From Erinaceus europaeus (lineage: Eukaryota; Chordata; Mammalia; Eulipotyphla; Erinaceidae): a stretch of DNA of 64,000 nt. The DNA lies in the NCBI RefSeq assembly GCF_950295315.1, contig NC_080168.1, positions 74,689,519 through 74,753,518 on the forward strand. The letters are read 5' to 3'. The position numbers were made by a program, and so were the translations under genes. Each line of letters begins with the position of its first letter. Positions within the stretch are counted from its first letter, which is position 1. The notes under the pieces were generated by a model that was not told the origin of the DNA, made no database searches, and worked only from the letters and a program-made list of their open reading frames with translations. Of this stretch, positions 39,600-50,990 are shown piece by piece.

Positions 39600-40110
39600 G
39601 CTGTGGCATTCCTCTCCTCTCTCAACTAGGAATATCAAAGGAGATCACCTGGGACTGCAACAAGACAGGAACAGAACTACTTTGGGAACCTACCAAATCA
39701 CAGGTGAGAGCAAACACATGTTGCTTGTGAACAGAGAGGAGCCTAAGGAGAGATTCCTAGGGCTAAAACCAGTGTCTACTCTTGGTGGCTGGTAACAGTC
39801 TGGCAGTTTGCTGGTTGAGGCACCACCTCCAGTCTGTTTTATGAACAAAAAGACTGCTGAGGGGAAGATAGGACTCCCCTAAGGCCCACCAAATGCTAGG
39901 AGGCTAGAGCAGTAGCTGGGAGGCCCAGTGCTGACACTGGGGGGCAGGGAACTGGCTGGGAAACTCAGGAGAAGATTTGTATCCCAGTGGTCTAGAGGTG
40001 GGGCTGTATAGTGGGAGCCTTTCCACACTGTTCTCCTGATGAATTGGGAGACGTGGTGAATAACTGGTGCAGAACTAGAAGGGTGCTCTGTTTTTTTGTT
40101 TTTTTTTTAA
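39600..40110 (+). mobile_element. LINE-1 5'UTR-like segment, plus (tentative)
   Basis: GC-richer block with GAACTGGCTGGGAAACTCAG, GTATCCCAGTGGTCTAGAGG, GGGGCTGTATAGTGGGAGCC and TTCCACACTGTTCTCCTGAT. The same order recurs at 56760-56895. Repetition is certain; assignment to an L1 5'UTR is an inference from composition and the L1 nearby. Confidence 0.45.
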
Positions 40111-40117
40111 AAGAGTG

Positions 40118-40235
40118 GCTGGAGAGAGATCACACCAGATTATTATGCCCAAGGTTCCAGGTTCAATTTTTGGTGGTAAGTAAACCAGAGCTAAGCAATG
40201 CCTCTGTCTGTCATAAAAAAAAAAAAAAAAAAACC
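40118..40235 (+). mobile_element. T3 SINE with long A tail
   Basis: GTGGCTGGAGAGAGATCACA, CAAGGTTCCAGGTTCAATTT, AACCAGAGCTAAGCAATGCC and an uninterrupted A run of about 19. Confidence 0.7.
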
Positions 40236-40439
40236 CATTTTATTCCTTTCAATTAATTTTTTGAAGTCCTGTGATAAAATTTAACTAAGAAAGTAAAATA
40301 ACCAATACACTTACAGATACTATTGAAAAAAACTGAAAACACAAAAAATAGAAAGGCATTCCATTCTGGTGTATCAGAAGATTCATTGTTAAAATGGCCA
40401 TTTTACTTACAATAATACACAGATTAATTGTAATCTCTA

Positions 40440-40745
40440 TTAATATCCCAAAAGTATTCTTTAAAAAACTTTTGATTTACAAAATTATAATAGGGCTATA
40501 TTTCTACACTGATTCCTCCACATGCCCCTCCACCAGAAACTGCAATAGTTCTCCCCAGATCACTGATATTTGTTCATTCTGTCTATAGTTTTTGCCCATT
40601 TTTATTCACTTCTATGATACTACCTTCACTTCCTTTCTAAGTTACACCTATGTCTAATACTACTTCTGAATGTCCTTCATTTTCTTCTCAGATAAGAATT
40701 GCCTGACTACTGGTGTTTTCTAGATTTTCTTCCCTTTGGTATTCT
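40440..40745 (-). mobile_element. LINE-1 3'UTR terminus, minus
   Basis: TTTTGATTTACAAAATTATA, CTCCACCAGAAACTGCAATA, GTTCTCCCCAGATCACTGAT, CCTATGTCTAATACTACTTC and TTCTCAGATAAGAATTGCCT match 6175-6460 and 47850-48330. Confidence 0.7.
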
Positions 40746-40789
40746 TCACAAAAATAAAATTCTAAAATTTGTAAGGAATAACACCTGCC

Positions 40790-40990
40790 ACCAGGGACGG
40801 AGTGGAAAGGTGGTGCACCAGGAGCAAGGAACCGCGAAAGGATCCTGATTCAAGCCCACTTGCTGAGGGGTCTGCAGGTGGCTATGTTTCTCTGTTCTAT
40901 CCGGGGGGGGGGGGGGGGGGGAATGGCCAGGAGCAGTAGATTCATGGTGCTTGCACCAAGCCCCACCAATAATTCTGGAGGCAACAAACA
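40790..40990 (+). mobile_element. tRNA-derived SINE, T2 extended, interrupted by poly-G
   Basis: GGAAAGGTGGTGCACCAGGA, GGATCCTGATTCAAGCCCAC, GGTCTGCAGGTGGCTATGTT, TCTCTGTTCTATCC, then about 20 G, AATGGCCAGGAGCAGTAGAT and CACCAATAATTCTGGAGGCA. The G run sits where other copies have the CAATAAAATGGAAAAAATGG-type segment. Confidence 0.8.
40902..40921 (+). repeat. G homopolymer, about 20 nt
   Basis: An uninterrupted G run within a SINE. Rare length for mammalian DNA; able to form a G-quadruplex; its exact length is likely unreliable in any assembly. Confidence 0.95.
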
Positions 40991-41034
40991 AACAAAAACA
41001 ACCTTGCCACTTAGCTTCAGTAATAAAAAAAAAA

Positions 41035-42300
41035 AAGTGGTATTGGAATAGAGATAGTGACACAGATCAATGGGCTAGAATTGAAAATCAGGATAAAAAC
41101 TCAGATAAATGGACAACTAATTTATGACAATGACTCCAAGAGAATACAACAGAGAAAGATAAATTTCTTCTGTAAATAGTTCTGGGAAACTTGGTAGTTG
41201 CAAGCAAAAGAATGAAACTAGAGCTCTGTATTACATATGAATTAAAAAATTGAATATAAGATCTGAAATGAGAAGGAAATATAAGTATAAGCTCTTTAAC
41301 TTTGGCCTGGCTGATGTCTTTAGAGGTTTGTCTCTATTAGCAAAGAAGTAAACAAAAATGTAAATAAATGGGGTTACATAAAAACTAAAAAGCTTCTGTG
41401 CAATGAAATAAGCTATCTTTGCGGTAAAATAGCAGCCTACAAGAATTTGGAGAAGAGATTTGCAAACTGTATGTGAGAGGGTTAGTACTCCAAATTATTA
41501 ACGGATACAATTCAACAGAATTTATGAACCAATGAAAATATGGGCAGAGAATCTAAACAGGTTTCACCAAAAAAGAAAAACACATGATACATGAAAAGAG
41601 GTTCTTTGCTTACCATTAGGAGAATGCAAATCAAAACCACTAAGATATACCTCATATTGTGAAATTGACTAATTTCCAAAAAGATAAATTCTGAGTGTTA
41701 AGGAAGAGAGGGAACCCATATACACTGATTTTGAGAGTGAAAATGGTTACAGACACTATGAAGAGTGGTGTGGTGTTGCCTCAAAATTAGAAATGCCATG
41801 TGATCCAATTTCACTTCTGAGTCCTTATTCTAAGGACAAGGAAACACTAATTTGCACAGATACTCTGCATCCCTGTGCTTGCAATAGGCAGTATATAGAA
41901 ACAACTTGCATGCTCACTGATGGATGAATGGATAAAGATATAGCGAATATATATGCACTGGAAAACCAAACTGCTAGAAAGAGACAAAACCACACCATTT
42001 CTGACAACATGGATGAAAATTTAAATATGATTATGCTAAGTGAATTAAGTCAGAAAGGGAAAGGCAAATATCTGATTTCACTTATCTGTGGAATATAAAG
42101 GAAAAAACCCATATATTCTGGCAACAAGAATGCCAGTTATTAGGGTGTGAGAGAGGTTCGTGGACAGCAGCCATTACTGGCAGGTGACAGATGGTGACCA
42201 AATGTTTGGAATGGCATAGACAGTTGTCAGAGGTGTGAAGGTGTACACCTGAACCTTATACAGGTTTGTAAACCAGTTATCACTTCAATTTTTTTAAAAA
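41035..42300 (+). pseudogene. Ancient L1M ORF2 3' portion and 3'UTR, plus
   Basis: Typical old mammalian L1 motifs in forward sense: TGGGCTAGAATTGAAAATCA, GTTACATAAAAACTAAAAAG, CTTCTGTGCAATGAAATAAG, AACCAATGAAAATATGGGCA, GAGAATGCAAATCAAAACCA, ATGTGATCCAATTTCACTTC, GATGGATGAATGGATAAAGA, TAAGTGAATTAAGTCAGAAA and GTTTGTAAACCAGTTATCAC. Stops occur in all frames. Its age is shared-mammalian, unlike the young L1s elsewhere. Confidence 0.9.
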
Positions 42301-42341
42301 AAGTATGGAAAATCATATTTTGAAGGATAGAAGGAAGGGGG

Positions 42342-42470
42342 CTGGGGAGATTGCATAATAGCTATGTAAATTACTTTCCTGCTTGAGGCTCTGAGCCAGG
42401 TTCAATACCTAACTGAGCCATGCTCTGGTCTCTCTGTATCTTTCTCTCTGCCTTAAAAATAACACTAAAA
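42342..42470 (+). mobile_element. T3 SINE
   Basis: GGGGCTGGGGAGATTGCATA, CTTTCCTGCTTGAGGCTCTG, AGCCAGGTTCAATACCTAAC, GAGCCATGCTCTGGTCTCTC and GCCTTAAAAATAACAC. Confidence 0.75.
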
Positions 42471-42474
42471 GTAT

Positions 42475-43065
42475 AGAAGCAAATGAATGATTTATGTAAG
42501 AATACATTGTAAGTCTTTTAAAAATAGCACTTATTTATATTTCTTCATTGGGAGAGGGCAGAGTCCTTACAGGGATTTGCCTCTGTCTCAGGATAGTGAG
42601 TGGGGCTCTCCCTGCTCTCTGTCTGCACTCAAGGATAAATGCTCTATGTCTCCTGCTGTCACACAGCCTCCAAGAAAGGGCAGGAGACTTCCCCAACACA
42701 CCCACCCATGAGGAGGAGCACAGAGGAGTTAACCTGAGTTTTTTAAGAAGGAAATCTGTATTTCTTAGGAATTTTGTTCTTGTCCTCCCAGGGTAAGCAG
42801 TGCTGGAAGAGAGAGGCTCGGCGTCTCTGTCGTAGGCTGGACGACATCTGTTTAGTCCAGCACAGGGGAGGCTGGATGCTGACATGTGGAGCTGTGTGAA
42901 GTCACTGCAGCCTTGAGGGGTATCTCAGAAGTTAGACAGGTTTTATCAGTCTCAGAAAGAAGCTACCCCCAACAGCTCCAGCAGACACAAAAGGTCTTCA
43001 TATTAATATCTCTGCTGGACAGAGATTCACAACATGGAGACACCCCAACTTCTCTTAGAAATAAA
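42475..43065. other. Intronic, no recognised feature
   Basis: About 590 bases, GC-richer at 42540-42900. A 116-codon minus-strand frame at 42535-42885 has no ENOX1-compatible splice phase and no recognised domain. I leave it uncalled. Confidence 0.4.
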
Positions 43066-43069
43066 TACC

Positions 43070-43328
43070 CGGGGAGTTGGGTGGTAGTGCAGTGGGCTAA
43101 GCGCATGTGGCACAAAGCGCAAGGACTGGTAAGGATCCTGGTTCGAGCCCCTGGCTCCCCACCTGCAGGGGAGTCACTTCACAAGTGAAGCAGGTCTGCA
43201 GGTGTCAATCCTTTTCTCCCCCTCTGTCCTGTCCAACAACAATGATATCAATAACTACAACAATAAAACAACAAGGACAACAAAAGGGAATAAAATAAAT
43301 AAATAGAAAAGAAATAATAAAAAAAGAA
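43070..43328 (+). mobile_element. tRNA-derived SINE, T2
   Basis: GGGGAGTTGGGTGGTAGTGC, GGCTAAGCGCATGTGGCACA, CCTGGTTCGAGCCCCTGGCT, CCCCACCTGCAGGGGAGTCA, CAACAACAATGATATCAATA, AAAACAACAAGGACAACAAA and AATAAATAAATAG tail. AAATACCC at both ends suggests the target site. It is the closest copy here to my memory of the family consensus. Confidence 0.95.
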
Positions 43329-43334
43329 AGAAAT

Positions 43335-43822
43335 ACCCATGGTGGCGTGATGTAAAGTTAAATAGAATGAAGCATCTGTCATGTCAGCTGAGAAAATGCT
43401 GGTTCTGGGCCCTGGATTTGAATCAGTCTTTTGGAAGGGGGAGGCAAACTTTCTCAAACAGCTAGAATATCTTGAAGTCTCATTAAAGGAACTGTAATAT
43501 TTCCTGAAAATGGGGGAGGTTGCTACCACCCCAAATCTAATGAAAACATGCTCCCTAGAACAACAATGGATAATGGCTCTCTGCTATCTATCTCATTGTG
43601 GTTTGATTTGCAATTCCCCAATGGCTGTCTGGGAGAGACTAAGGTTTGGTGAGAAGGAATCACTAGTGGTAGAAGATTAGCTGGTGGACTGCCAAAGGCA
43701 GGGGCCCAGCAACTAGGTTTGGTCATTACCATGGAGAATTTGGAAGTCACCGTATTTAAAAATGGACTTCTCGATACAGAGGAAATACAACAGAAGTAGA
43801 TAATGTAAGACAATAAAGTAGG
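43335..43822. other. Intronic, no recognised feature
   Basis: About 490 bases, apparently single-copy. Confidence 0.4.
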
Positions 43823-43825
43823 AAG

Positions 43826-44090
43826 AGGGGGTGGGCATTAGTGCAACAGGTTAAGCACACGGATTGGCATAAGGATCTGGGTTTGAGCCCCCCCCTGCAG
43901 GGTGTTGCCTCACAAGTGGTGAAACAGGTCTGCAGGTGTCTTATCTTTCTCTCCTTTCGATTTCTCTCTGTCCTGTCCAACAATAACAACAAGGGCAACA
44001 AAATGGAAAAAATGGCCTCCAGGAGCAGTAATTTGTAGTGCGGGCACCAAGCCCCAGCAATAACCCTGAATGCAATAAAGAAAGAAAATA
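43826..44090 (+). mobile_element. tRNA-derived SINE, T2 extended, with target-site duplication
   Basis: GGTGGGCATTAGTGCAACAG, GGATCTGGGTTTGAGCCCCC, GGTGAAACAGGTCTGCAGGT, CAACAATAACAACAAGGGCA, AAATGGCCTCCAGGAGCAGT and CCCCAGCAATAACCCTGAAT. Flanks AATAAAGTAGGAAGAG and AATAAAGTAGAAGAG. Confidence 0.93.
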
Positions 44091-44094
44091 AAGT

Positions 44095-44742
44095 AGAAGA
44101 GCCACCAGCAAGTATCCTGGACCTTTTCGCACATCTCAAGGCCTCAAACAATACTTTATAAAGACACACAAGCCAACTCTGTGCAATCAATCTCACCAAA
44201 TAATCTCATTAGAAAGGCTCACTTAAGCAGCACGTCAAGGCATTTTTGAGTTCTCCTCATCAAACTCATCTAATTTATTCTCATGTTTGGATCTCACTAA
44301 GACCAAGGGAGCAGCATTTAAATGAACTAAATGCTATATTCTTACTGCTTCATTTACTCTTATTTAAACATCTCACAACAATTAAGATACCAAGGTTCTA
44401 GGGATGTAGCACTAGGTAAGACAGACAAGCTGTCTGCTTTGGGAAACTTGTCATGTGAATAAAAAAACACAACCAACACATAGATTAAAAGTAAAGGACA
44501 TATTTCCAAAGAGTGGTGAAGAACAAAGACAAATCTCCTTTCTCTTGTGATTCTGATTTTCAGTCCAACCACATTTTGTTCTAATTAACTGCTTTGCTCT
44601 TTCACATCGATAGAATGAGCAAAAATGCTTATGAGTGTCTTGAGGGAAAAGATCATTTTATCACCACCATCAGTTAGCACCAGCCTGGGCAGCAATTCTC
44701 AAAAATGGGTCTAGAAGCACTTATTTTTTAAAAAATATCTTA
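44095..44742. other. Intronic, no recognised feature
   Basis: About 650 bases, apparently single-copy, no exon supported. Confidence 0.4.
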
Positions 44743-44745
44743 TTA

Positions 44746-45035
44746 GGGAGTCGGGCGGTATCGCAGTGGATTAAGCGCACATGGCACAAAGTACAAGGAC
44801 CAGCTTAAATATCCAGGTTCAAGCCCCCTGCTCCCCACCTGCAGGGGAGTTGCTTCACAAGTGGTGAAGCAGGTCTGCAGGTGTCTATCTTGCTTTCCCC
44901 TTCTCTGTCTTCCCCTCCTCTCTCCATTTCTCTCTGTCCTATCCAACAACAATGACAACAGCAGCAGCAATAATAACTACAACAATAAAAAAACAAGGGC
45001 AACAAAAGGGAAAATAAATAATAAATATAAAAAAC
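44746..45035 (+). mobile_element. tRNA-derived SINE, T2
   Basis: GGGAGTCGGGCGGTATCGCA, TTAAGCGCACATGGCACAAA, CCCACCTGCAGGGGAGTTGC, GTGGTGAAGCAGGTCTGCAG, TCCAACAACAATGACAACAG, AAGGGCAACAAAAGGGAAAA and AAATAAATAATAAATATAAA. ATCTTATT borders both ends. A near-complete copy. Confidence 0.95.
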
Positions 45036-45037
45036 AT

Positions 45038-45177
45038 CTTATTTATTCATGAGAAAGATAGGAGGAGAGAGAAAGAACCAGATGTCACTATGGTACATGT
45101 GCTGCCATGGATTGAACTCAGGACCTCATGCTTGAGAGTCCAATGCTTTATCCACTGTGCTACCTCCCGGACCACTT
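45038..45177 (-). mobile_element. T5 SINE, minus
   Basis: TTTATTCATGAGAAAGATAG, AACCAGATGTCACTATGGTA, GCCATGGATTGAACTCAGGA, CCTCATGCTTGAGAGTCCAA and GCTACCTCCCGGACCAC. This is the most complete T5 copy. Confidence 0.75.
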
Positions 45178-45179
45178 TA

Positions 45180-45425
45180 ATATCACCCTGGATGTCACTT
45201 TTTATAATGTATATAGTCTGTGTGTGGGCCCATAGATTCTGCCTTTTAAATAGAGCTTTCTACCCACAAGGAAGGCTAACAATTTTTATACTTTATTGAC
45301 AAATGCTTATTTATATGGACATGTATGCTTTGGAAAAAAAGATTTAGGTCAACAACTCATTTTTTATAGCCAGTAACCCAGATTAGTTATCTTAGTTGCA
45401 TCTTAAATATAGCTTTAGTTTTGTC

Positions 45426-45480
<55 letters not shown>

Positions 45481-46020
45481 CACTCTCTTTAAGTATATTT
45501 CTCTAATTTCCATTCACCTTCTTCCTACTATCTAGTAGTCCCAAGGTATTAGGAGGAACATTCTACTTGAGCATGTGTGAGATGGTGACAGCAATGGAAA
45601 TAAATGGTGGTGGGCAGGACATGACATAAAGAAGCTCCTTGATTACTCATAATATGCATGTGCTGACCTTCAGAGGGCCTGGGATAATATGTAAAGAAGT
45701 TTGATTTATTATTAAGTGTCTGAGGCTATCCCTCAAGGCTCCAGGGATATTTTAAAGGTACTTCATAAACAGAGTTGCTGAAGACCTTAACTATAATGGG
45801 ATGGGATTTACAATAACGACTAGCATCGACAAGGTGTCAGCCAGGACAACTGGGATTGGAAGTCCCTTCTGTTAGAATTAATTAAAAAGCAAGAGAACAT
45901 GGAGTGACATGGATCCAGAGTTTCACTATTAACATCTCAGAGCTATCAACCTATCACTGGCACAGAACTTGGGTAGAAAGTGTGGTGACTTATACTATGT
46001 GTGGGTGTGAAAATATGCCC
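45180..46020. other. Intronic, includes an AC array
   Basis: Apparently single-copy apart from the AC microsatellite at 45429-45478. No exon supported. Confidence 0.4.
45429..45478. repeat. AC dinucleotide microsatellite
   Basis: About 25 perfect AC units. Confidence 0.97.
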
Positions 46021-46024
46021 CTGA

Positions 46025-46125
46025 ATGGGGCCAGGTGGGCAAGCACCCAGTAGAACACACCATGTGTGAGCATCTGCGTTCAAGCCAAACCCCTGGTTTC
46101 CATCTGTAGGAGGGGACTTGTGGCT
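46025..46125 (+). mobile_element. T1 SINE 5' fragment
   Basis: GGGGCCAGGTGGGCAAGCAC, ACACCATGTGTGAGCATCTG, CGTTCAAGCCAAACCCCTGG and TAGGAGGGGACTTG. It stops before the CT-rich region, then runs into AT-rich sequence. Confidence 0.75.
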
Positions 46126-46280
46126 AATTATATGTATCTTCTAATACATAATATATGTGTAGTCTAATATCTATTAATATTAGAAGTAAATATATGTGTA
46201 GAATTAACTATATCTCTAAATAGTCTAACATATGCAAGATATGTAGCTATATATTAGAATATATATGTATATACATTAAG
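46126..46280. repeat. AT-rich, degenerate TATGTATA-type low complexity
   Basis: About 155 bases dominated by overlapping TATATGTGTAG, CTAATAT and ATATATATGTATATA words. A decayed simple repeat. Confidence 0.7.
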
Positions 46281-46284
46281 GTAA

Positions 46285-46605
46285 AACGGTGCTGGGTGAT
46301 AGGGCACCAGGTTAAGTGCACATGGTGCGAAGCGCAAGGACTTGCACAAGTTGTGTGTTAGAGTCCCTGGCTCCCCACCTGCAGGGGGGATTGCTTCACA
46401 AGCAGTGAAGCTGGTCTGCAGTGTCTGTCTTTCTCTCCCCCCATCTTCCTTTCTGTCCTATCCAACAACAGCTATAACAACAGTAACAATAAGAACAAGG
46501 GCAACAGCAAGAGCAACAAAATGGAAAAAATGGCCTCCCGGAGCAGTGGATTTGTAGTGCAGGCACCAAGCCCAAGCGATAACCCTGGAGGCAAAAAAAA
46601 AAAAA
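46285..46605 (+). mobile_element. tRNA-derived SINE, T2 extended
   Basis: GGTGCTGGGTGATAGGGCAC, GGTTAAGTGCACATGGTGCG, CCCCACCTGCAGGGGGGATT, TCCAACAACAGCTATAACAA, GGGCAACAGCAAGAGCAACA, GCCTCCCGGAGCAGTGGATT, TAACCCTGGAGGCAAAAAAA. It ends in a run of about 18 A. Confidence 0.92.
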
Positions 46606-46619
46606 AAAAAGAAAAGAAA

Positions 46620-47845
46620 AACAAGTTTGATTTCATTTTCTTTCATAACAATCATCAGTGGTTTTTTTCAACCAAACAGAGGCCCAAGCCGGTGGTTCTA
46701 AATCTAAATTATTGATTGCTTCTATCCCACACAAATTCAATGCATGTCAAATTCAACATGTAGGCCACATGTGTAATGAACTAGGAGCTCTGGTACAGAC
46801 ACTAGGTAGTGTCAAGCAGATCTAATATGTGGTTACCTAAACTTGTACGATGTAACATATTATCTTGCAATGGCCCCATGGAAATCTAAAGTTATAGATC
46901 AACCTGTATTCACAAGGTTATTGACTACAAAATTAATAAGTCAGAAGACACAATGACATAGTACTTTCTAACAATCTATCTTTAGTTGAAATATAACACA
47001 CACCCCTCACTAACTGAACAGAAAGTTTGGCAGAATGATACCATCAATTAAATATTATTTATCTTATACAATATGCCTTAAAGACTTCAATTTTACCAAA
47101 GGACATGAGTATGCCTAGAATGAACACATATTTTGTCTACCTAAATTAGTGTCACAAATCATAACTGGCATTGCCAGTTGTTTAGGAAGTTCTAGCCTCA
47201 AGTTTATATTCTTTGTAGATGAAATTCTCTTGGATAGTTTATTTCTCATTATCCTTTTACTTCTAAGCAATTAAGATTTGTGCCACTAGGAAATTTTTGG
47301 TATTTGTGTCTCCCAAGAGGATACTAGGTTATCTGAATATATTGGCATATCACATCTCCTATAGGTACTCAGGATATGATGACCTTTTTTCCAATACACA
47401 TTTAACAAAAATAGGTGTTTTGTTATATTTTACTTTATTATTTTTAATATATATGTATATATTAATGAGAGCGATACAGAGAAAGCACTGTGTTTTCAGG
47501 TGATTTTAGTTACTTTTTCTACTTAATCGGGGAGAAGGAAGTGAGACCACTGTCTTACTCCATAGCTAAGTCTCCAGAAGTCCTATCCTTCTAGACCTAG
47601 AATATACCCACTGTACCTGCTATATGGACTGATATCCCCAAGGAAGGGTATGGGGAAATTGCAAAAGGTTTATCTGGTTCATCCAGATGTTATCAAGTCC
47701 AGTGAACTCCCAAAATTGCTCTATTAAAATACTTCAGAAAATAGTTTCAGCTTTAGAAATTCCTTTATCTAGTCTGATCTAGAGCAATTTGAGATTCACA
47801 TTCTGCCATTCTGTCTCTATCATAGTTCTTACATTACAGAATTAT
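46620..47845. other. Repeat-poor intronic block
   Basis: About 1.2 kb of AT-rich sequence without SINE or L1 bodies. TATATATGTATATATT at about 47448. No exon supported. Confidence 0.4.
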
Positions 47846-47849
47846 TAAG

Positions 47850-48365
47850 TTTTTCTAGTGATTTAATATTGGTTTACAAAGTTATAAGATAACAGGGGCA
47901 TAATTTCACACCTTTTCCACCACCAGAAACTGCATTAGTTCTGCTAAGATCACTGATATGGGTTGACTATTACTTCTTTTTATTTAACTTTATTTTATTT
48001 GATAGGACAGAGAAATTTAGAGGGAAGGGGGATAGAAAGGGAGAGACAGAGACACTTGTAGCCCTGTTTCACTGCTTGTGAAGCTTTCCCTCTGCAGGTG
48101 GGGACCAGAGAGTTGAACCTAGGTCCTTGTGCACTGTAATGTGTGTGCTTAACCAGGTGTGCCACTGCTTGGCCCCTATTAATTCTATCTATATTTATCC
48201 ATTTTTTCAATGATTCTGCCTTTTTAAATCACACCACTACTTCTGAGTGTCTTTTTTTTTTTTTTTTTTTTTTAACTCTTCTCTCTCCCAGTCTTGATGG
48301 AATTAGAGTTCAGAACCCTCTGTGGTCATCTTCCCCTAACACCCCTTTGGGAGTATAGACTAAAA
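47850..48365 (-). mobile_element. LINE-1 3'UTR terminus, minus, split by a SINE
   Basis: TTGGTTTACAAAGTTATAAG, CCACCACCAGAAACTGCATT, AGTTCTGCTAAGATCACTGA, then after the SINE CACCACTACTTCTGAGTGTC, a run of about 23 T (48251-48273), GGAATTAGAGTTCAGAACCC and CCCTTTGGGAGTATAGACTA. Confidence 0.75.
47976..48177 (-). mobile_element. tRNA-derived SINE, T1, minus
   Basis: TTTATTTGATAGGACAGAGA, CTTGTAGCCCTGTTTCACTG, CCCTCTGCAGGTGGGGACCA, CCTAGGTCCTTGTGCACTGT and CCAGGTGTGCCACTGCTTGG. Confidence 0.9.
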
Positions 48366-48369
48366 TTTA

Positions 48370-48930
48370 CAGAATTATTTTTGATGCCAACATTAAATGA
48401 TGCACAAATCATGAATGGCTATTAGCAGAGAGACACGTATAATGATGGGGTAACTGCATTTTTTTGGCAGGATCATTTTGCGAAACTTGGAAATCCAACT
48501 GTGCCATTCTCCTGGATGACTGCTCTCTTTCATCATAAGAGAGTGTACATAGGTGGGTCCTTGGGAACAAAGTTTGGATTGGAAGTTGTATCTGTAATCA
48601 TACATCCACCAAGTAGAGTGAAATAAAAAAACTCAACGTAGAGAGGTAGTAGAAAAGGAGAGGGAAAGTTAAGTCTCTAATTTTTTCTTAGTCAAACACT
48701 TAGAATCCCAGCATCCCATTTGCATATAATTATAATGAGAGCCACATGTTTTCTCTTTTACTTGAACTCCAAGTATTAAGGAAGAGTCAAATGACCAAAG
48801 TAAGAGCAAATGTCCTGGATTATGTAGAATTGGTTGTACCTGCTCTATTTTTTTTTCTAATATCTGAACTTACCAGTGTTTTTAAGAGTTTTATTTTAGT
48901 TTAGTTTAATGAGAGAGAAAGGCACTCGAG
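48370..48930. other. Intronic, no recognised feature
   Basis: About 560 bases, apparently single-copy. Confidence 0.4.
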
Positions 48931-48934
48931 GAAG

Positions 48935-49735
48935 ACTGGTCCTGAAATGAGTGTAGCCTAGAATTTACCTAGCTATGACCATGAAATGTGAGCTTAGACC
49001 TATAGGGATGCAGAGGTTACACAGGCTCTTGTGCTGAATATGAGCCCCAGATCAGATCGATGGGGTTTACAGTTAAATGTATTTATATACTCTTCCCATA
49101 TTTGGGAGCTACTCTCTTCCCTGATCCAGCTTTCTAGTCTTATTTCCAACTCTGACATCATCTCCCTAGACAATACCTTTAGCCCTCCTGCATGCTAGCT
49201 GTTGAGCTCAGGCAAAAATTAGTAAAGTCATGGGCCCCTTGGAATATACCTAAAATAGACTTTCTAGTTTTTCTCAAAATGGAGATGCCAAATCGCACCT
49301 GCTTTATTCTTTCCTTTAGGTTCCTGATTACTAAACAATTTGTTCTGCTTTATATCTTATACTTTTCAGTCACCAAGTTGCGGATGCTACCATGATGCCA
49401 ACCTTACTTCCCTGGGCAGACAACCTCACCAATGTGTCCTGAAGCCCCACCTTCCCAGAGCCCTGCCCCAATAAGGAAAGATAGAAACAGGCTGGGCATA
49501 TGGACCAACCCATCAATGCCCATGTCCAGTAGGGAAGCCATTATAGAAGCTAGACCTTCCACCTTCTGCACTCCCGAAAGTGTTCCGTACTCCCAGAGGA
49601 ATAAAGACTAGAGAAACTTCCAAAGGAGGGGACTGGATACAGAACTATGATGGGGGGAATTGTGTGGAATAATACTTATCCTACTACCCTGTTGGTCATT
49701 ATTAAATCAATAATAATAAAAAATATAGTGTAGCT
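48935..49735 (+). mobile_element. LINE-1 3'UTR, plus
   Basis: GGTTACACAGGCTCTTGTGC, GGAGCTACTCTCTTCCCTGA, CTGACATCATCTCCCTAGAC, TACCATGATGCCAACCTTAC, CCCTGGGCAGACAACCTCAC, GAAACAGGCTGGGCATATGG and ATACAGAACTATGATGGGGG, ending ATTATTAAATCAATAATAAT. It is collinear with 25690-26325. Confidence 0.78.
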
Positions 49736-49944
49736 TACCACATTTTGAAGGTTTTCCTAGACTTGTGAGGCCACATGCTTTTCACCAAGTCTTTAAATTT
49801 TATGTTATTTTTTAAAACCTATTCTACAAAATTTTCTCCCCAATTATGTTGTCCTTATAATAAATTATTACTTTTTATATAAAATCAAAAAAGGGAAATT
49901 TTAACTTTGTCATACAAAATGAAAGAAAATCAGTTGTCAGAGGA

Positions 49945-50035
49945 CCAGGAAGATAGCATAGAGATTATTCAAGAGATTTTCATGCCTGAGGCTCTCAAGT
50001 CCCAAATTCAATCCCTGGCACCACCGAGCGGCACA
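49945..50035 (+). mobile_element. T3 SINE fragment
   Basis: GGACCAGGAAGATAGCATAG, GAGATTTTCATGCCTGAGGC, CTCAAGTCCCAAATTCAATC and CCTGGCACCACC. The 3' part is lost, ending in a short AAC repeat. Confidence 0.75.
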
Positions 50036-50039
50036 GTGG

Positions 50040-50990
50040 TAAACAACAACAATACAGTAGTCAGAGTTTGATGTGCTTTCTATAGAAAAGAGACCTATTG
50101 CCAACTCCATATGGGTTCATTTTGAGTTCCAATGCATGTTTTTTTAGGAAACCTTTTGTGTGTGGCATGCTGTTTCAGCTGTGTATCATCAGAGAAAGAG
50201 AAATAATTGGTTTTCTTTAGAGTGGCTCTAAGCTGATGTCATATTCAATAACCCTGTAGTTGTAAAATCCATAGATGATGGATGAAGTTTGGACTATCTC
50301 TTGAACGTAATTCTTTCTGTGCTGGCTTCTGTAGTCTGTGGTGTAGCTGTCACCATGAGGTGAGTGTGTGCAGCATCTAGGAGGTGCAGTCTGATGCTGC
50401 TCCTGCCTGATACCCAGCTATAGAGGAGCACTTTGCCTCACAAGTGACTGCATTTTTTTTTTTAGAGGAACAGCTCCGTCTTGCCTTTCTTAGTGGCTAG
50501 CCCATTTTTGACACCTGGCTCAAGGGAACCCTGGCTTAGTGCAGCACATGTCAGTCTGGATTCCCCCACACATCTGGCCTTAGGTTTGACCTCAGGGTGG
50601 GTCCTCTCTTAAATCTGAGTATCCCTCTTGGTTTGGAACTTGGGGACTGAACCCAAACTGGCTTCCAGCTGAAAGTGACATATCCAGATTTGAAAATCAG
50701 AGGTGGTACAGGTGAGTTGCAGTTTAACGTTTTTTTGAATTTTGCTATACGTATGACCACCAGCTAACAGACAGGGTTACAGAAGAGCAGTTCTCCCCCC
50801 TCCCCCAGTTGGTTTTATGTCATTAATCTGTAAGGTACATAACAGAATCTTGAGGAAGTCCCTCTTACCTCTGACCATAAGGCACAGCTTTTTAAGTTTT
50901 TAATAAGTTGAAGGTGAGTTATTTATATATTATTCAGGTGAATCATCTAAACATTATTTGAGACAACAATGAGGAAAACAGAATTTCCTT
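50040..50990. other. Repeat-poor intronic block
   Basis: About 950 bases downstream of an ENOX1 exon in gene sense, with no SINE or L1 body. A 69-codon minus frame at 50551-50760 is not in phase with the gene. Confidence 0.4.

Noticed and set aside
42535..42885. 116-codon minus-strand ORF in an ENOX1 intron
   Set aside because: No acceptor and donor in phase with the flanking exons, and the exons already join in frame without it.
36214..45478. CRISPR-like or other spaced direct-repeat arrays
   Set aside because: The only regular arrays are perfect microsatellites without spacers. The genome is mammalian.
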